Shown piece by piece: positions 17,616 through 25,090 of a stretch of 64,000 bases of DNA. The translations under genes were made by a program, and so were the position numbers. The DNA lies in the NCBI RefSeq assembly GCF_001425705.1, contig NZ_LMDC01000001.1, positions 310,001 through 374,000 of the forward strand, in the 5' to 3' direction. How positions within the stretch are numbered: the first letter of the stretch is position 1; every line of letters begins with the position of its first letter. The stretch comes from Pelomonas sp. Root1217 (GTDB lineage: Bacteria > Pseudomonadota > Gammaproteobacteria > Burkholderiales > Burkholderiaceae_C). The notes under the pieces are model-generated. The model saw nothing but the letters and a program-made list of their open reading frames with translations. It had not been told where the DNA came from and did not search any database.

Positions 17616-18394
17616 TGCCCCGCCAGCACCCGCGCCATCTGCGCCGCTTCGGCCAGGCGCAGCGGCGTGCGCGTGCGCAGGGCTTCGTCCAGCAGCCGCG
17701 TCCAGCAGCGCACCACGGCGCGGTGATCGGCGTCGCCCGGGTGCAGCTCCAGGCGCAGCAGCGGCGCCTCGCGGGCGCGGCGTGCCTGCAGCTCGTTCCA
17801 GGCCAATGACAGACCGCGGCGCCAGGCCGCGCGTGTGCTGAACACCAGGCTGGGTGCCGGCAGCACGTGCCGGTGGGGCAGGGCGATGACTTCGGTCAGC
17901 GTGCAGGTGTGGCGAAAGCCCGCGTCAGCAACGGCTTGCAGCGCCGGTGGAGCGAGCAGCCAGGCCGGCGCGACGAAGCCGTCCATGGCCAGGCCGTGGT
18001 CGCGGGCCCAGGCGCGGCCCTCGAGCAACCGCTGCGTGGCCTGCGCGTGGGACAAGGCGGCAAACTCGCCCTCGCCCGCCGTGTAGTGGCGGCGCAGCAG
18101 ATAGTCGCCCAGGCCACGCAGCGGCGGCCCTTCGTCGCGGTGGGTGAGGCCGTGCAGCAGCAGTTCATGGCCGGCACCGGCCATGCCGTGCAACCAGCGC
18201 AGATAGCGCGGCGGTACCTCCGCATCGCCGTGCATGCGTGGCACCACGAGCAGGGACAGCGGCAGCCGCACGCCGGCATGGCTGGCGCAGCGGCGCAGTT
18301 CGGCCAGCACGCGCAGGCAGCCGTCCCAGCGCGCCGGTGACACATCATGCAGCACGACGCACACGGCGCCGGCCGCTCGGGTCGGCGCGGTCAA
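17510..18394 (-). CDS. DUF2334 polysaccharide deacetylase-like protein
   Basis: A 294-residue protein. Near the start VCVVLHDVSPARWDGC carries the metal-binding Asp of the NodB-like fold. MHGDAEVPPRYLRWL and GHELLLHGLTHRD contribute the His pair, and FVAPAWLLAP is a later conserved strand. DUF2334 proteins are predicted polysaccharide deacetylases. The start is a TTG overlapping the stop of the glycosyltransferase gene (TTGA), so the pair is translationally coupled and may act on the same glycan. The last 35 or so residues lie antisense to the DUF883-like gene. Confidence 0.75.
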   Translation of the reverse strand: MTAPTRAAGAVCVVLHDVSPARWDGCLRVLAELRRCASHAGVRLPLSLLVVPRMHGDAEVPPRYLRWLHGMAGAGHELLLHGLTHRDEGPPLRGLGDYLLRRHYTAGEGEFAALSHAQATQRLLEGRAWARDHGLAMDGFVAPAWLLAPPALQAVADAGFRHTCTLTEVIALPHRHVLPAPSLVFSTRAAWRRGLSLAWNELQARRAREAPLLRLELHPGDADHRAVVRCWTRLLDEALRTRTPLRLAEAAQMARVLAGHQRELLRELNRCQSAKTSVPTATATRAERTGSSRT

Positions 18395-19632
18395 CGCTGG
18401 CGTGCCAGCTGATTGGCCAGCTGATTGGCCAGCGGCAGTGCCGGGCGGGCCGGCGCGGCCGGCGTGGGATGGCGGCCGAGCAGGGCGCTGTAGCGCCGCG
18501 TCATCTGCGCCATCACATGCGGCCAGTCCTGCGCCTGGGCACGCGCCAGGGCGTTGCGGCGTTGAACCGCGTGGTTGCCGGCCAGGCTGGCGTCCATCGC
18601 TTCTGCCCAGGAGCCGGCGCGTGGCCTGTCCACGAGCAGGCCCGCGTCGCGTGCCAGTTCGGCCAGGCCGCCGGCGCCGGCGACCACCACCGGCGTGCCA
18701 CAGGCCATGGCCTCGATCACGCCCAGGCCAAAGGTCTCCTGGTCACCGGCGTGCACATAGGTGTCACAGCTGGCCACCATGCGGGCCAGTTGCCGGCTGT
18801 CGTGCTCCGCCGGCAGCAACAGCACCTGCTCGCCAACGGGCGGCGCCGGCCCGTCGCCCACGGCCAGCAGCACGTGGCCGCGGCCCAGCAAGGCGACCGC
18901 ATCGGCCAGCAGTTGCAGGTTCTTCTCCAATGCGAAGCGGCCGGTGTAGATGAACAGGCGCGTATCCGGCGCCAGGCCATGGTCGCTGCAAAGCTGCAGC
19001 CGCCAGGCGGCGTCGCGGGCGCAGGGCGTGAAGGCCGAGCAGTCGACGCCCAGGGGCTGCAGCGTCACGCGCGGCACACCCCAGGACTGCAGCAGTTGCA
19101 CCATGCCGCTGCTGGGGGCCATGACGAGGTCGAAATGGCGGTAGAGGTTGACCAGGTAGCGCCGTGCCCAGCGCTCGGCGCCGCGCGCCAGGCGCGTGCG
19201 TTGGGGGCCACCCACTAAGCGCGCCGCCAGCTCGGGCAGGTTGCTGTGGCAGAAGGCCACCGCCGGGATGCGCAACTGTTCCGCCGCGGCCAGCGACGCC
19301 CAGGCCAGTACATAGGGATCGGCGGATTCGACGATGTCGGGTGCCACGAACTCAATCTGCCGCAGCGCGCGGCCCCGGCTCAGCACCATGCGGTAGCCGC
19401 CGCTGCGGGGCAGGGGCATGCCGCCGCAGTCCACCATGCCGGGGCCCCGGGCGCCTGGGGCGATGACCGTGTGCCGCCAGCCCAGCGGGCGCAATCGTTC
19501 ATGCTTGGCTGTCAACACGCGCCGCACGCCACCTGTGGCGCCCCAGAACATCGATACATCCAGCAGATGGGGGCCCGCACCAGGAGGCGTCTCCTGGACC
19601 TGCTGCTCGGGCGCGGCGTGGTTCGCATGCAT
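18391..19632 (-). CDS. Glycosyltransferase family 1/4
   Basis: From the ATG at 19632 the protein has 413 residues. It shows the GT-B fold: N-terminal LLDVSMFWGATGGVRRVLTA, the linker FIYTGRFALEKNLQLL, and the donor-site motif QETFGLGVIEAMACGTPVVV with the E-x7-E pattern. It probably transfers a hexose to a lipid or polysaccharide in the cytoplasm. Start is uncertain: the sigma-54 element is so close that transcription would begin at about the ATG, so the message may be leaderless or start at Met28 (19551). A 12-bp tandem repeat duplicates ANQL near the C-terminus. Confidence 0.85.
   Translation of the reverse strand: MHANHAAPEQQVQETPPGAGPHLLDVSMFWGATGGVRRVLTAKHERLRPLGWRHTVIAPGARGPGMVDCGGMPLPRSGGYRMVLSRGRALRQIEFVAPDIVESADPYVLAWASLAAAEQLRIPAVAFCHSNLPELAARLVGGPQRTRLARGAERWARRYLVNLYRHFDLVMAPSSGMVQLLQSWGVPRVTLQPLGVDCSAFTPCARDAAWRLQLCSDHGLAPDTRLFIYTGRFALEKNLQLLADAVALLGRGHVLLAVGDGPAPPVGEQVLLLPAEHDSRQLARMVASCDTYVHAGDQETFGLGVIEAMACGTPVVVAGAGGLAELARDAGLLVDRPRAGSWAEAMDASLAGNHAVQRRNALARAQAQDWPHVMAQMTRRYSALLGRHPTPAAPARPALPLANQLANQLARQR
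18404..18432. repeat. 12-bp tandem repeat at the glycosyltransferase 3' end
   Basis: GCCAGCTGATTG occurs twice head to tail and begins a third time. It lies within the coding sequence and encodes a repeated Leu-Ala-Asn-Gln unit, so length changes would stay in frame. Confidence 0.7.
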
Positions 19633-19644
19633 TGCGGCGCGGGG

Positions 19645-19658
19645 GCAATCGGCGTGCC
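19645..19658 (-). promoter_or_regulatory. Sigma-54 promoter for the glycosyltransferase gene
   Basis: Minus strand GGCACG-N4-TTGC: full match of both halves. The -12 element is only 12 bp from the annotated ATG. It abuts, back to back, the plus-strand site that follows. Confidence 0.7.
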
Positions 19659-19659
19659 T

Positions 19660-19673
19660 GGCACGTCGCCTGC
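19660..19673 (+). promoter_or_regulatory. Sigma-54 promoter for the topoisomerase IB gene
   Basis: TGGCACG-N4-CTGC with exact spacing, one mismatch. The -12 element lies 11 bp before the annotated ATG, so the transcript would be nearly leaderless. Its -24 element is one base from that of the divergent promoter. Confidence 0.65.
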
Positions 19674-19684
19674 CAGGGCGCGGC

Positions 19685-20767
19685 ATGCCCAACCCGCCGT
19701 CATCCCAAGCTCCGGAGGTTCGCCAGGCGCGCCAGGCCGGCCTGCGCTGGCTCAGCGACGCAGGTCCCGGCATCCGCCGAGAGCCGGCGACGTCCGGCGG
19801 CTTCCAATACCGGGACGCGCACGGCCGGCATGTCCGTGACGAGGCCACGCTCGCGCGCATCCGCAAACTGGCCATTCCACCGGCATGGCAGCAGGTCTGG
19901 ATCAGCCCGTTTGCCGACAGCCATCTGCAGGCCACCGGGCGGGATGCGCGGGGGCGCAAGCAATACCGGTATCACGCCGAATGGATGGCCGACCGCGGCC
20001 AGACCAAGTTCGACAGCCTGCTGCACTTTGGCGCCGTGCTGCCACGGCTGCGCCGACGCGTGCAGCGCGCGCTGGCGGGGCAGGGCGAGCCCACCCGCGA
20101 GCGCGTGCTGGCCACTTTGGTGCGCCTGCTGGACACCACCTGGCTGCGCATCGGCAACAGCGCCTATGCGCGCGAAAACGGCTCCTATGGGCTGTCGACG
20201 CTGCGCAACCGCCATGCTGGCGTGCGGGGTGACGCCATCCAGCTGTCCTTTGTCGGCAAGAGCGGCGTGCGCCATTCGGTCCAGGTGAGCGACCGCCGGG
20301 TCGCCCGCATCGTGCGCCGCTGCCGCGAGCTGCCCGGCCAGGAGCTGTTCCGCTATCTCGACGAGGGCGGGCAGACCCATGCCGTCGACTCCGCGGACGT
20401 CAATGCCTGGCTGGCCGAGGCCGCCGGCCGGCGCGTCACGGCCAAGGATTTCCGCACCTGGCATGGCAGCGTGCTCGCTCTGCAGTTGACGCTGCAGGCC
20501 TGTGCCGAGGGCGCCGAGCCCTGCCGGCCTCAGCAACTGCTGGCCGCCGTCGCCAAGCGCCTGGGCAACACCCCCGCGGTTTGCCGCAAGGCTTACATCC
20601 ACCCGCGCGTGCTGGCTCTGGGCGAAGCGCTGGACGATGAGGCGGCCCGCGCCGCGCTGCGCGCCCAGCCCTGGGCGGCGGCGCCCTCGGCCCGGCCCGG
20701 CCTGAGCGCCGCCGAGCGCCAACTGATGGCCCTGCTGCGCTCCCGGGCGGCAGCTCGGTCGACCTGA
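19685..20767 (+). CDS. DNA topoisomerase IB (poxvirus-like)
   Basis: A 360-residue protein of the bacterial type IB family. The N-terminal domain contains GLRWLSDAGPGIRRE and PPAWQQVWISPFADSHLQA. The catalytic domain shows RENGSYGLSTLRNRH (active-site Arg), SFVGKSGVRHSV (Lys), FRTWHGSV (Arg) and CRKAYIHP with the nucleophilic Tyr, so all catalytic residues are present. It relaxes supercoils of both signs without ATP. It is divergently transcribed from the glycosyltransferase through back-to-back sigma-54 sites. Confidence 0.92.
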   Translation: MPNPPSSQAPEVRQARQAGLRWLSDAGPGIRREPATSGGFQYRDAHGRHVRDEATLARIRKLAIPPAWQQVWISPFADSHLQATGRDARGRKQYRYHAEWMADRGQTKFDSLLHFGAVLPRLRRRVQRALAGQGEPTRERVLATLVRLLDTTWLRIGNSAYARENGSYGLSTLRNRHAGVRGDAIQLSFVGKSGVRHSVQVSDRRVARIVRRCRELPGQELFRYLDEGGQTHAVDSADVNAWLAEAAGRRVTAKDFRTWHGSVLALQLTLQACAEGAEPCRPQQLLAAVAKRLGNTPAVCRKAYIHPRVLALGEALDDEAARAALRAQPWAAAPSARPGLSAAERQLMALLRSRAAARST

Positions 20768-20790
20768 GGTGCAGGGACCGGGAAGGGGCG

Positions 20791-20804
20791 GGCATTCCGC
20801 TTGC
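20791..20804 (+). promoter_or_regulatory. Sigma-54 promoter for the glycosyltransferase/PAP2/peptidase operon
   Basis: GGCATT-N4-TTGC with exact spacing; full -12 half, two mismatches in the -24 half. The -12 element is 36 bp before the GTG start at 20841. Confidence 0.6.
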
Positions 20805-20840
20805 CATGACGGCCGAATGCAACAGCCGGAGTGAAGCGTC

Positions 20841-22013
20841 GTGCGCATTGCCTATGTCACCGAGACCTTTCCGCCGGAGATCAACGGCGTGGCCCTGACG
20901 GCCGAGCGCGCGCTGCGGCATCTGCGCGATGTCGGGCACGACGTGCAGCTGATCCGGCCGCGCCAGCCGGGCGAAGCGGCCCGCCGCGACGAACGGGAAT
21001 GGCGTTGCGGCGGCGGGCCGATTCCGATGTATCCCGAGCTGCGTTACGGCTGGGCCACGCCTGCGGGCCTGAGCGCGCTGTGGCGCGAATGCGGCGGTCC
21101 GCCCGACCTCGTGCATGTGACGACGCCCGGCCCGCTGGGTTGGGCCGCGCTGCGCGCCGCACGCGCCGAGGGCGTTCCCCGCAGCGCCGATTTCCGCACC
21201 AATTTCCACGCCTACTGCGGCCACTATGGCCTGGGCTGGCTGGAAACCGTCGTACTGGGCTATCTGAAGCGCTTGCACGGCATGGCCGACCTCAACTTCG
21301 TGCCGACCGCCGAGTTGCAGCGTGAACTCGCCGCCCACGGCTTCGAGCGCCTGCAGGTGCTCGGCCGGGGCGTCGACGCCAAGCTGTTCTCGCCGGATCG
21401 GCGCGACCTGCGGCTGCGCCGCGACTGGCGCATCGGCAACGATCACCGCGTCATGCTCTATGTCGGCCGGCTGGCGCCGGAGAAGAACGCGAGCCTGGCG
21501 TTGCAGACCTTTGAGCGCCTGAGCGCCCGCCGCCCGGGGCTGCGCATGGTCGTGGTCGGTGACGGCCCGCTGCGCGCGAAGCTCGAGCGAGCCCACCCGA
21601 CGGCGCGCTTCGTTGGCATGCAGACGGGTCTCGCGCTGGCCCGCCACTACGCCAGCGCCGACGTCTTCCTCTTTCCCAGCCAGACCGAGACCTTTGGCAA
21701 CGTGACGCTGGAAGCCCTGGCCAGCGGCCTGGCCCTCGCTGCGTTCGACACGGGCGCCGCCGCGCAACATGTGCGCGACGGCGTCAGCGGTTGCCTGGCA
21801 CCGGTCTGCCAGGGCCTGGATGCGGCCGATGCCTTCCTGGATGCGGCCACTCGCGCCCTCGATGCCTCCGAGCCCGACGGCCTGCTGCGACTGGAAGCGC
21901 GCCTGGCTGCCATCCAGGCCGACTGGGGCAGCGTGCAGCGCCGCTTCGAGCAGCAGCTGCTGCAGCTGGCCGCGACCGCCCGGACGGTGCCGCGCTATGC
22001 CGCCCTGGCTTGA
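20841..22013 (+). CDS. Glycosyltransferase family 1/4 (MgtA-like)
   Basis: A GTG start with GGAG upstream gives 390 residues. The N-terminus MRIAYVTETFPPEINGVALT is the signature of alpha-mannosyl/glucosyltransferases that modify diacylglycerol lipids. VGRLAPEKNASLAL and the donor motif SQTETFGNVTLEALASGLAL confirm the GT-B C-terminal domain. It heads a three-gene operon with a PAP2 phosphatase, which could supply diacylglycerol-type acceptors, and a predicted metallopeptidase. Glycolipid synthesis is therefore a reasonable inference. Confidence 0.88.
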   Translation: MRIAYVTETFPPEINGVALTAERALRHLRDVGHDVQLIRPRQPGEAARRDEREWRCGGGPIPMYPELRYGWATPAGLSALWRECGGPPDLVHVTTPGPLGWAALRAARAEGVPRSADFRTNFHAYCGHYGLGWLETVVLGYLKRLHGMADLNFVPTAELQRELAAHGFERLQVLGRGVDAKLFSPDRRDLRLRRDWRIGNDHRVMLYVGRLAPEKNASLALQTFERLSARRPGLRMVVVGDGPLRAKLERAHPTARFVGMQTGLALARHYASADVFLFPSQTETFGNVTLEALASGLALAAFDTGAAAQHVRDGVSGCLAPVCQGLDAADAFLDAATRALDASEPDGLLRLEARLAAIQADWGSVQRRFEQQLLQLAATARTVPRYAALA

Positions 22014-22536
22014 CGCCGGTCGCCTGCGCAGCGCCGAGCTGGACCTGCGCGGCGCCCAGGCGCTGCACCGGGCCGCCACGCGGCCGCTGTTGCTGCATGC
22101 GCTGGCGCTGTGCAGCCGGCTCGCCGATGGGCCGCTGTGGGTGGCCTTGATCCTGCTGCTGCCCTGGTTGGACCCGGCGCGGGGCGGCCGCCATGCGCTG
22201 CTGATGCTGGCGCTGGGCGCGGTCGACCTGGGCCTGTACTACACGCTCAAGCGCAGCACGCGGCGGCAGCGCCCCTTCGAACGCTGCGACAGCATCCGTG
22301 CCTGCCTTAAGGTGCCCGACGCCTTCAGCTTCCCCAGTGGCCACACGCTGCATGCCTTCGCCTTCGCGCTGCCGCTGTCGGCGTTTTATCCGGCCCTGGC
22401 ACCGCTGCTGTGGAGCTTCGCGGCGCTGGTGGGCCTGGCGCGCGTCGCGCTAGGCCTGCATTTCCCGAGCGATGTGCTGGTCGGTGCCCTGCTCGGCAGC
22501 GCAACGGCTGGCCTGATGCTGTTCTGGAGCGCCTGA
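21997..22536 (+). CDS. PAP2-family lipid phosphatase
   Basis: A 179-residue membrane protein whose ATG lies 17 bp inside the glycosyltransferase gene. All three phosphatase motifs are present: K-x6-RP (KRSTRRQRP), PSGH (SFPSGHTLHAF) and R-x5-H-x3-D (RVALGLHFPSD). Five to six hydrophobic helices surround them. It should hydrolyse phosphatidic acid, phosphatidylglycerol phosphate or undecaprenyl pyrophosphate. Coupling to a glycosyltransferase suggests a lipid substrate. Confidence 0.88.
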   Translation: MPPWLDAGRLRSAELDLRGAQALHRAATRPLLLHALALCSRLADGPLWVALILLLPWLDPARGGRHALLMLALGAVDLGLYYTLKRSTRRQRPFERCDSIRACLKVPDAFSFPSGHTLHAFAFALPLSAFYPALAPLLWSFAALVGLARVALGLHFPSDVLVGALLGSATAGLMLFWSA

Positions 22537-23660
22537 TGGGCCCCGTTGCAGCGACGCGGCACGCCGTGCCGTCACCGACGACGCCGCGGGCGTTCAGCTG
22601 CGCCTGCGGCCGGCCGGTGTTCTTCCGCAACAGCGAATGCCTGGCCTGCCACCGGCCGCTGGGTTATGCCCCCGCCCGGGGCCAGTTGCTGGCGCTGGAG
22701 GCCGCACCCACACGCTCAGGCCGTGGCGGCTGGCGCGAAGCCGGCGTGCCGGCACGCCGCGCGCCCCGCTTCGCGCGCTGCGCCAACCTGGACAGCGCGG
22801 CCGCATGCAACTGGCTGCTGGATGTGACCGAGGTGATGGCTGGCTTCACGCTGTGCCGCTGTTGCCGGCTGACGCGTACCGTACCTGACCTGTCCCAGCC
22901 CGAAGCCGGGCTTTGGTGGGGGCGCATCGAAGCGGCCAAGCGCCGCTTGGTGTCATCGTTGATCGGCCTGGGCCTTCCGGTGCTGTCGCGCGCCGAGGAT
23001 GCCGAGCACGGCCTGGCCTTTGACCTGCTGCTGGCGCCCCTCGACGGGCCGGCCGTCGTCACCGGCCATGCTGATGGCGTCATCACGCTGGACGTCTCCG
23101 AGGCCGACGACGCACGCCGCGAGGCCCGGCGCCATCAGCTCGGCGAGCCCTACCGCACGCTGCTGGGCCATCTGCGCCACGAGACCGGCCACTACTACTG
23201 GCAGCGCCTTGTCGAGCCGACGAACTGGTTGCCCGCCTGGCGCGAACTCTTCGGCGATGAGCGCGAGGACTATGGTCAGGCGCTGCAGCGCCACTACGCC
23301 CACGGCGCGCCCCCCGACTGGGGCCAGCGTTTCGTCAGCGCCTACGCCAGCGCCCACTCCTGGGAGGACTGGGCCGAGACCTGGGCGCACTACCTGCACC
23401 TGGTCGACACGCTGGACACGGCGCGCAGCTTCGGCCTGGATGGTGAGCGGGTGGAGCTGAACTACGAACGCTTCGATGCCAACCTGGTGTCGGATGCCGG
23501 CTTCCTGCAGCTCATCAACAGCTGGATGGAACTGACCGGCGTGCTCAACGAGTTGTCGCGCAGCATGGGCGTGGCGGACTTTTATCCCTTCGTGCTGTCG
23601 GCACAGGCGGTGCGCAAGCTGCACCTGGTGCACCGCATCGTGCAAGGGGCCCGGGCCTGA
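22536..23660 (+). CDS. Putative zinc-ribbon metallopeptidase
   Basis: Starting at the ATG overlapping the PAP2 stop (TGATG), the protein has 374 residues. The N-terminal zinc ribbon has two CxxC/CxC-type clusters (CACGRPVFF and CLACHRPLGY), and a further Cys group, CRCCRLTRT, lies near residue 110. The catalytic site is HETGHYYW (HExxH form with Thr), followed by a Glu/Asp-rich helix, SWEDWAETWAHYLH. This is the family annotated as putative zinc-binding peptidase. Its target is unknown. It ends the glycosyltransferase/PAP2 operon. Confidence 0.82.
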   Translation: MGPVAATRHAVPSPTTPRAFSCACGRPVFFRNSECLACHRPLGYAPARGQLLALEAAPTRSGRGGWREAGVPARRAPRFARCANLDSAAACNWLLDVTEVMAGFTLCRCCRLTRTVPDLSQPEAGLWWGRIEAAKRRLVSSLIGLGLPVLSRAEDAEHGLAFDLLLAPLDGPAVVTGHADGVITLDVSEADDARREARRHQLGEPYRTLLGHLRHETGHYYWQRLVEPTNWLPAWRELFGDEREDYGQALQRHYAHGAPPDWGQRFVSAYASAHSWEDWAETWAHYLHLVDTLDTARSFGLDGERVELNYERFDANLVSDAGFLQLINSWMELTGVLNELSRSMGVADFYPFVLSAQAVRKLHLVHRIVQGARA

Positions 23661-23674
23661 CCCGGGCGATGCCG

Positions 23675-23926
23675 TCAATGGCGGTCGGTTCGTGGAGCCT
23701 GGGTGCCATCGGCATTCCAGGTGCTCGTCGACGTGGTGCTCGACGTCGTGCCGGTGGGCGCGCTGGTGTTGGCACCGGTGTTGAAGCGCTGGTCCGTGGG
23801 CTCGGTGTTGACCGGGGTGCTGGCGGCGGGGCTGTTCGGGTCGGTCGCCTGTGCGTAAGCCATGCCGCCGGCCACCGCCGCGCAAACGGCGGCCGCGCCA
23901 ACCAAACGGGTGAAAGTCTTGCTCAT
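23675..23926 (-). CDS. Small secreted hypothetical protein (83 aa)
   Basis: The ATG at 23926 has AAGGAG six bases upstream. The first 25 residues form a clear Sec signal (MSKTFTRLVGAAAVCAAVAG, cleavage likely after AYA). The mature part is about 58 residues of low complexity, rich in Thr, Ser, Pro and Asn (TGTTSSTTSTSTW), with no recognised domain. It is probably a disordered periplasmic protein. A strong sigma-54 site lies about 65 bp upstream, placing it in the stress regulon. Confidence 0.7.
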   Translation of the reverse strand: MSKTFTRLVGAAAVCAAVAGGMAYAQATDPNSPAASTPVNTEPTDQRFNTGANTSAPTGTTSSTTSTSTWNADGTQAPRTDRH

Positions 23927-23990
23927 GCCAATCTCCTTCAAGAGTGATCTGGACAGCGCCCGCCGCGTACGGTCGGGCCCCCGATGACGG

Positions 23991-24004
23991 GCAATGGCGG
24001 TGCC
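23991..24004 (-). promoter_or_regulatory. Sigma-54 promoter for the small secreted protein gene
   Basis: Minus strand GGCACC-N4-TTGC with exact spacing; one mismatch overall. The -12 element is 64 bp before the ATG at 23926. Confidence 0.7.
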
Positions 24005-24017
24005 CGCGGCGCCGCCT

Positions 24018-24464
24018 TCAGCGCCAGTGCGACGTGAGGGCGCGCGGGCCAGGCTGGGCGATCAACTCGGGCAACTGCGGCGCAGGCGCAGGCTGGGTGC
24101 CGACCAGCGCGTCCAGGCGGGCCAGCACTTCGTCGACATTCAGCGGCTTGGGCCACAGTTCGCAGAAGCCCCAGTCCTCGACCGGGAAATTGATATCGGC
24201 CGTCACGGCCACGGCCGGTACTGACTCGCAGCCCGGCAGCGCCCGCAGCAGGCCGAGCAACCGGCTGCCGTGGCAATCGGGCAGGCCCAGGTCGAGCAGC
24301 AGCAGGGCGGGGTGCAGGCCGGCCGCCATGCAAAGTGCCTCCTCGCCCGTGGTGGCGACGAGGAGTTCCAGCTCAGGCCGTCGTTCAAGGATCGCGGCCA
24401 TCAGCAGCGCATTGACCGGGTGATCCTCGACATAGAGAACAGGTCGGCGGGCTGGGCTGGGCAT
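24018..24464 (-). CDS. Single-domain response regulator
   Basis: From the ATG at 24464 (GGAGG upstream) the protein has 148 residues and only a receiver domain. VLYVEDHPVNALL carries the acidic pocket, LLLLDLGLPDCHG the phosphoacceptor Asp, AVTADI the switch Thr, and LWPKPLNVDEVL the Lys. There is no output domain, so it would relay phosphate or act by protein contact. The hybrid kinase at 29324-31579 is a possible partner. It is divergent from the stress gene pair starting at 24578, each with its own sigma-54 site. Confidence 0.9.
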   Translation of the reverse strand: MPSPARRPVLYVEDHPVNALLMAAILERRPELELLVATTGEEALCMAAGLHPALLLLDLGLPDCHGSRLLGLLRALPGCESVPAVAVTADINFPVEDWGFCELWPKPLNVDEVLARLDALVGTQPAPAPQLPELIAQPGPRALTSHWR

Positions 24465-24496
24465 GGATCCTCCGGAATGAAAGCTCAGCGCTGATG

Positions 24497-24510
24497 GCAA
24501 GCCGCGTGCC
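24497..24510 (-). promoter_or_regulatory. Sigma-54 promoter for the single-domain response regulator
   Basis: Minus strand GGCACG-N4-TTGC, a full match to both halves with exact spacing. The -12 element is 32 bp before the ATG at 24464. Confidence 0.72.
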
Positions 24511-24531
24511 CGGCGCCGCGATTGCAGGCCG

Positions 24532-24545
24532 GGCACCGCCCTTGC
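24532..24545 (+). promoter_or_regulatory. Sigma-54 promoter for the 24578 gene and SDR
   Basis: GGCACC-N4-TTGC with exact spacing, one mismatch. The -12 element is 32 bp before the ATG at 24578. It faces away from the regulator promoter 21 bp to the left. Confidence 0.7.
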
Positions 24546-24577
24546 CACTGACGGCTCTCGCTAACCAAGGTCCATCT

Positions 24578-25090
24578 ATGTCCACTTCCGCCGCCACCAC
24601 CGACGCGCCGCGCAGCTTCGGCGTCTTCAAGCCGGTCGGCCACGTCGTCATTTCGTTCCCCGAGGCGGGCCAGGCTGCCCGGGCCGGCCAGGCCATGGCC
24701 GAGTTCGGCCTGCCTGATGGCGCGGTACGCCACTACAGCGACCAGGAGATGCTCAGGCAGATCGACGAGGACATCGCCAACGCCAGCCCGATCGCCTCGG
24801 TAGGGCAGGAGATGAATCTTGTGCTGGCCCACCGCGCATTGGCTGCCAAGGGCTATCACTGGCTGGTCGTGCGTGTTGCCAACGACGAGCAGGCTGCGCG
24901 GGTGGCCAAGGCCGCACGCGCCTGTGGCGCCGAGCGCGCCCAGCACTATGGCCACTTCATCATCGAAGAGCTCATCGAGCGGCCCGGGAACATCGCCCAG
25001 GTCGCCGAGTCGCCCGACCGCGGCCTGGACGCACAAACGCCCTCGGGCAAGGAAACCGAAGCGGCCCAACTGAAGAAGGATCCACGATGA
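24578..25090 (+). CDS. Conserved hypothetical stress protein (170 aa)
   Basis: The ATG has AAGG nearby and opens MSTSAATTDAPRSFGVFKPV. The body is a soluble alpha/beta protein: GHVVISFPEAGQAARAGQAM, a YSDQEMLRQIDEDIANASP helix, a YHWLVVRVANDEQAARVAKA strand-helix unit and an AERAQHYGHFIIEELI end. This repeated beta-alpha pattern suggests a ferredoxin-like fold of the kind seen in general-stress proteins, but no named family is recognised. The SDR gene starts within its stop codon (ATGA), so the two are coupled. Confidence 0.7.
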   Translation: MSTSAATTDAPRSFGVFKPVGHVVISFPEAGQAARAGQAMAEFGLPDGAVRHYSDQEMLRQIDEDIANASPIASVGQEMNLVLAHRALAAKGYHWLVVRVANDEQAARVAKAARACGAERAQHYGHFIIEELIERPGNIAQVAESPDRGLDAQTPSGKETEAAQLKKDPR

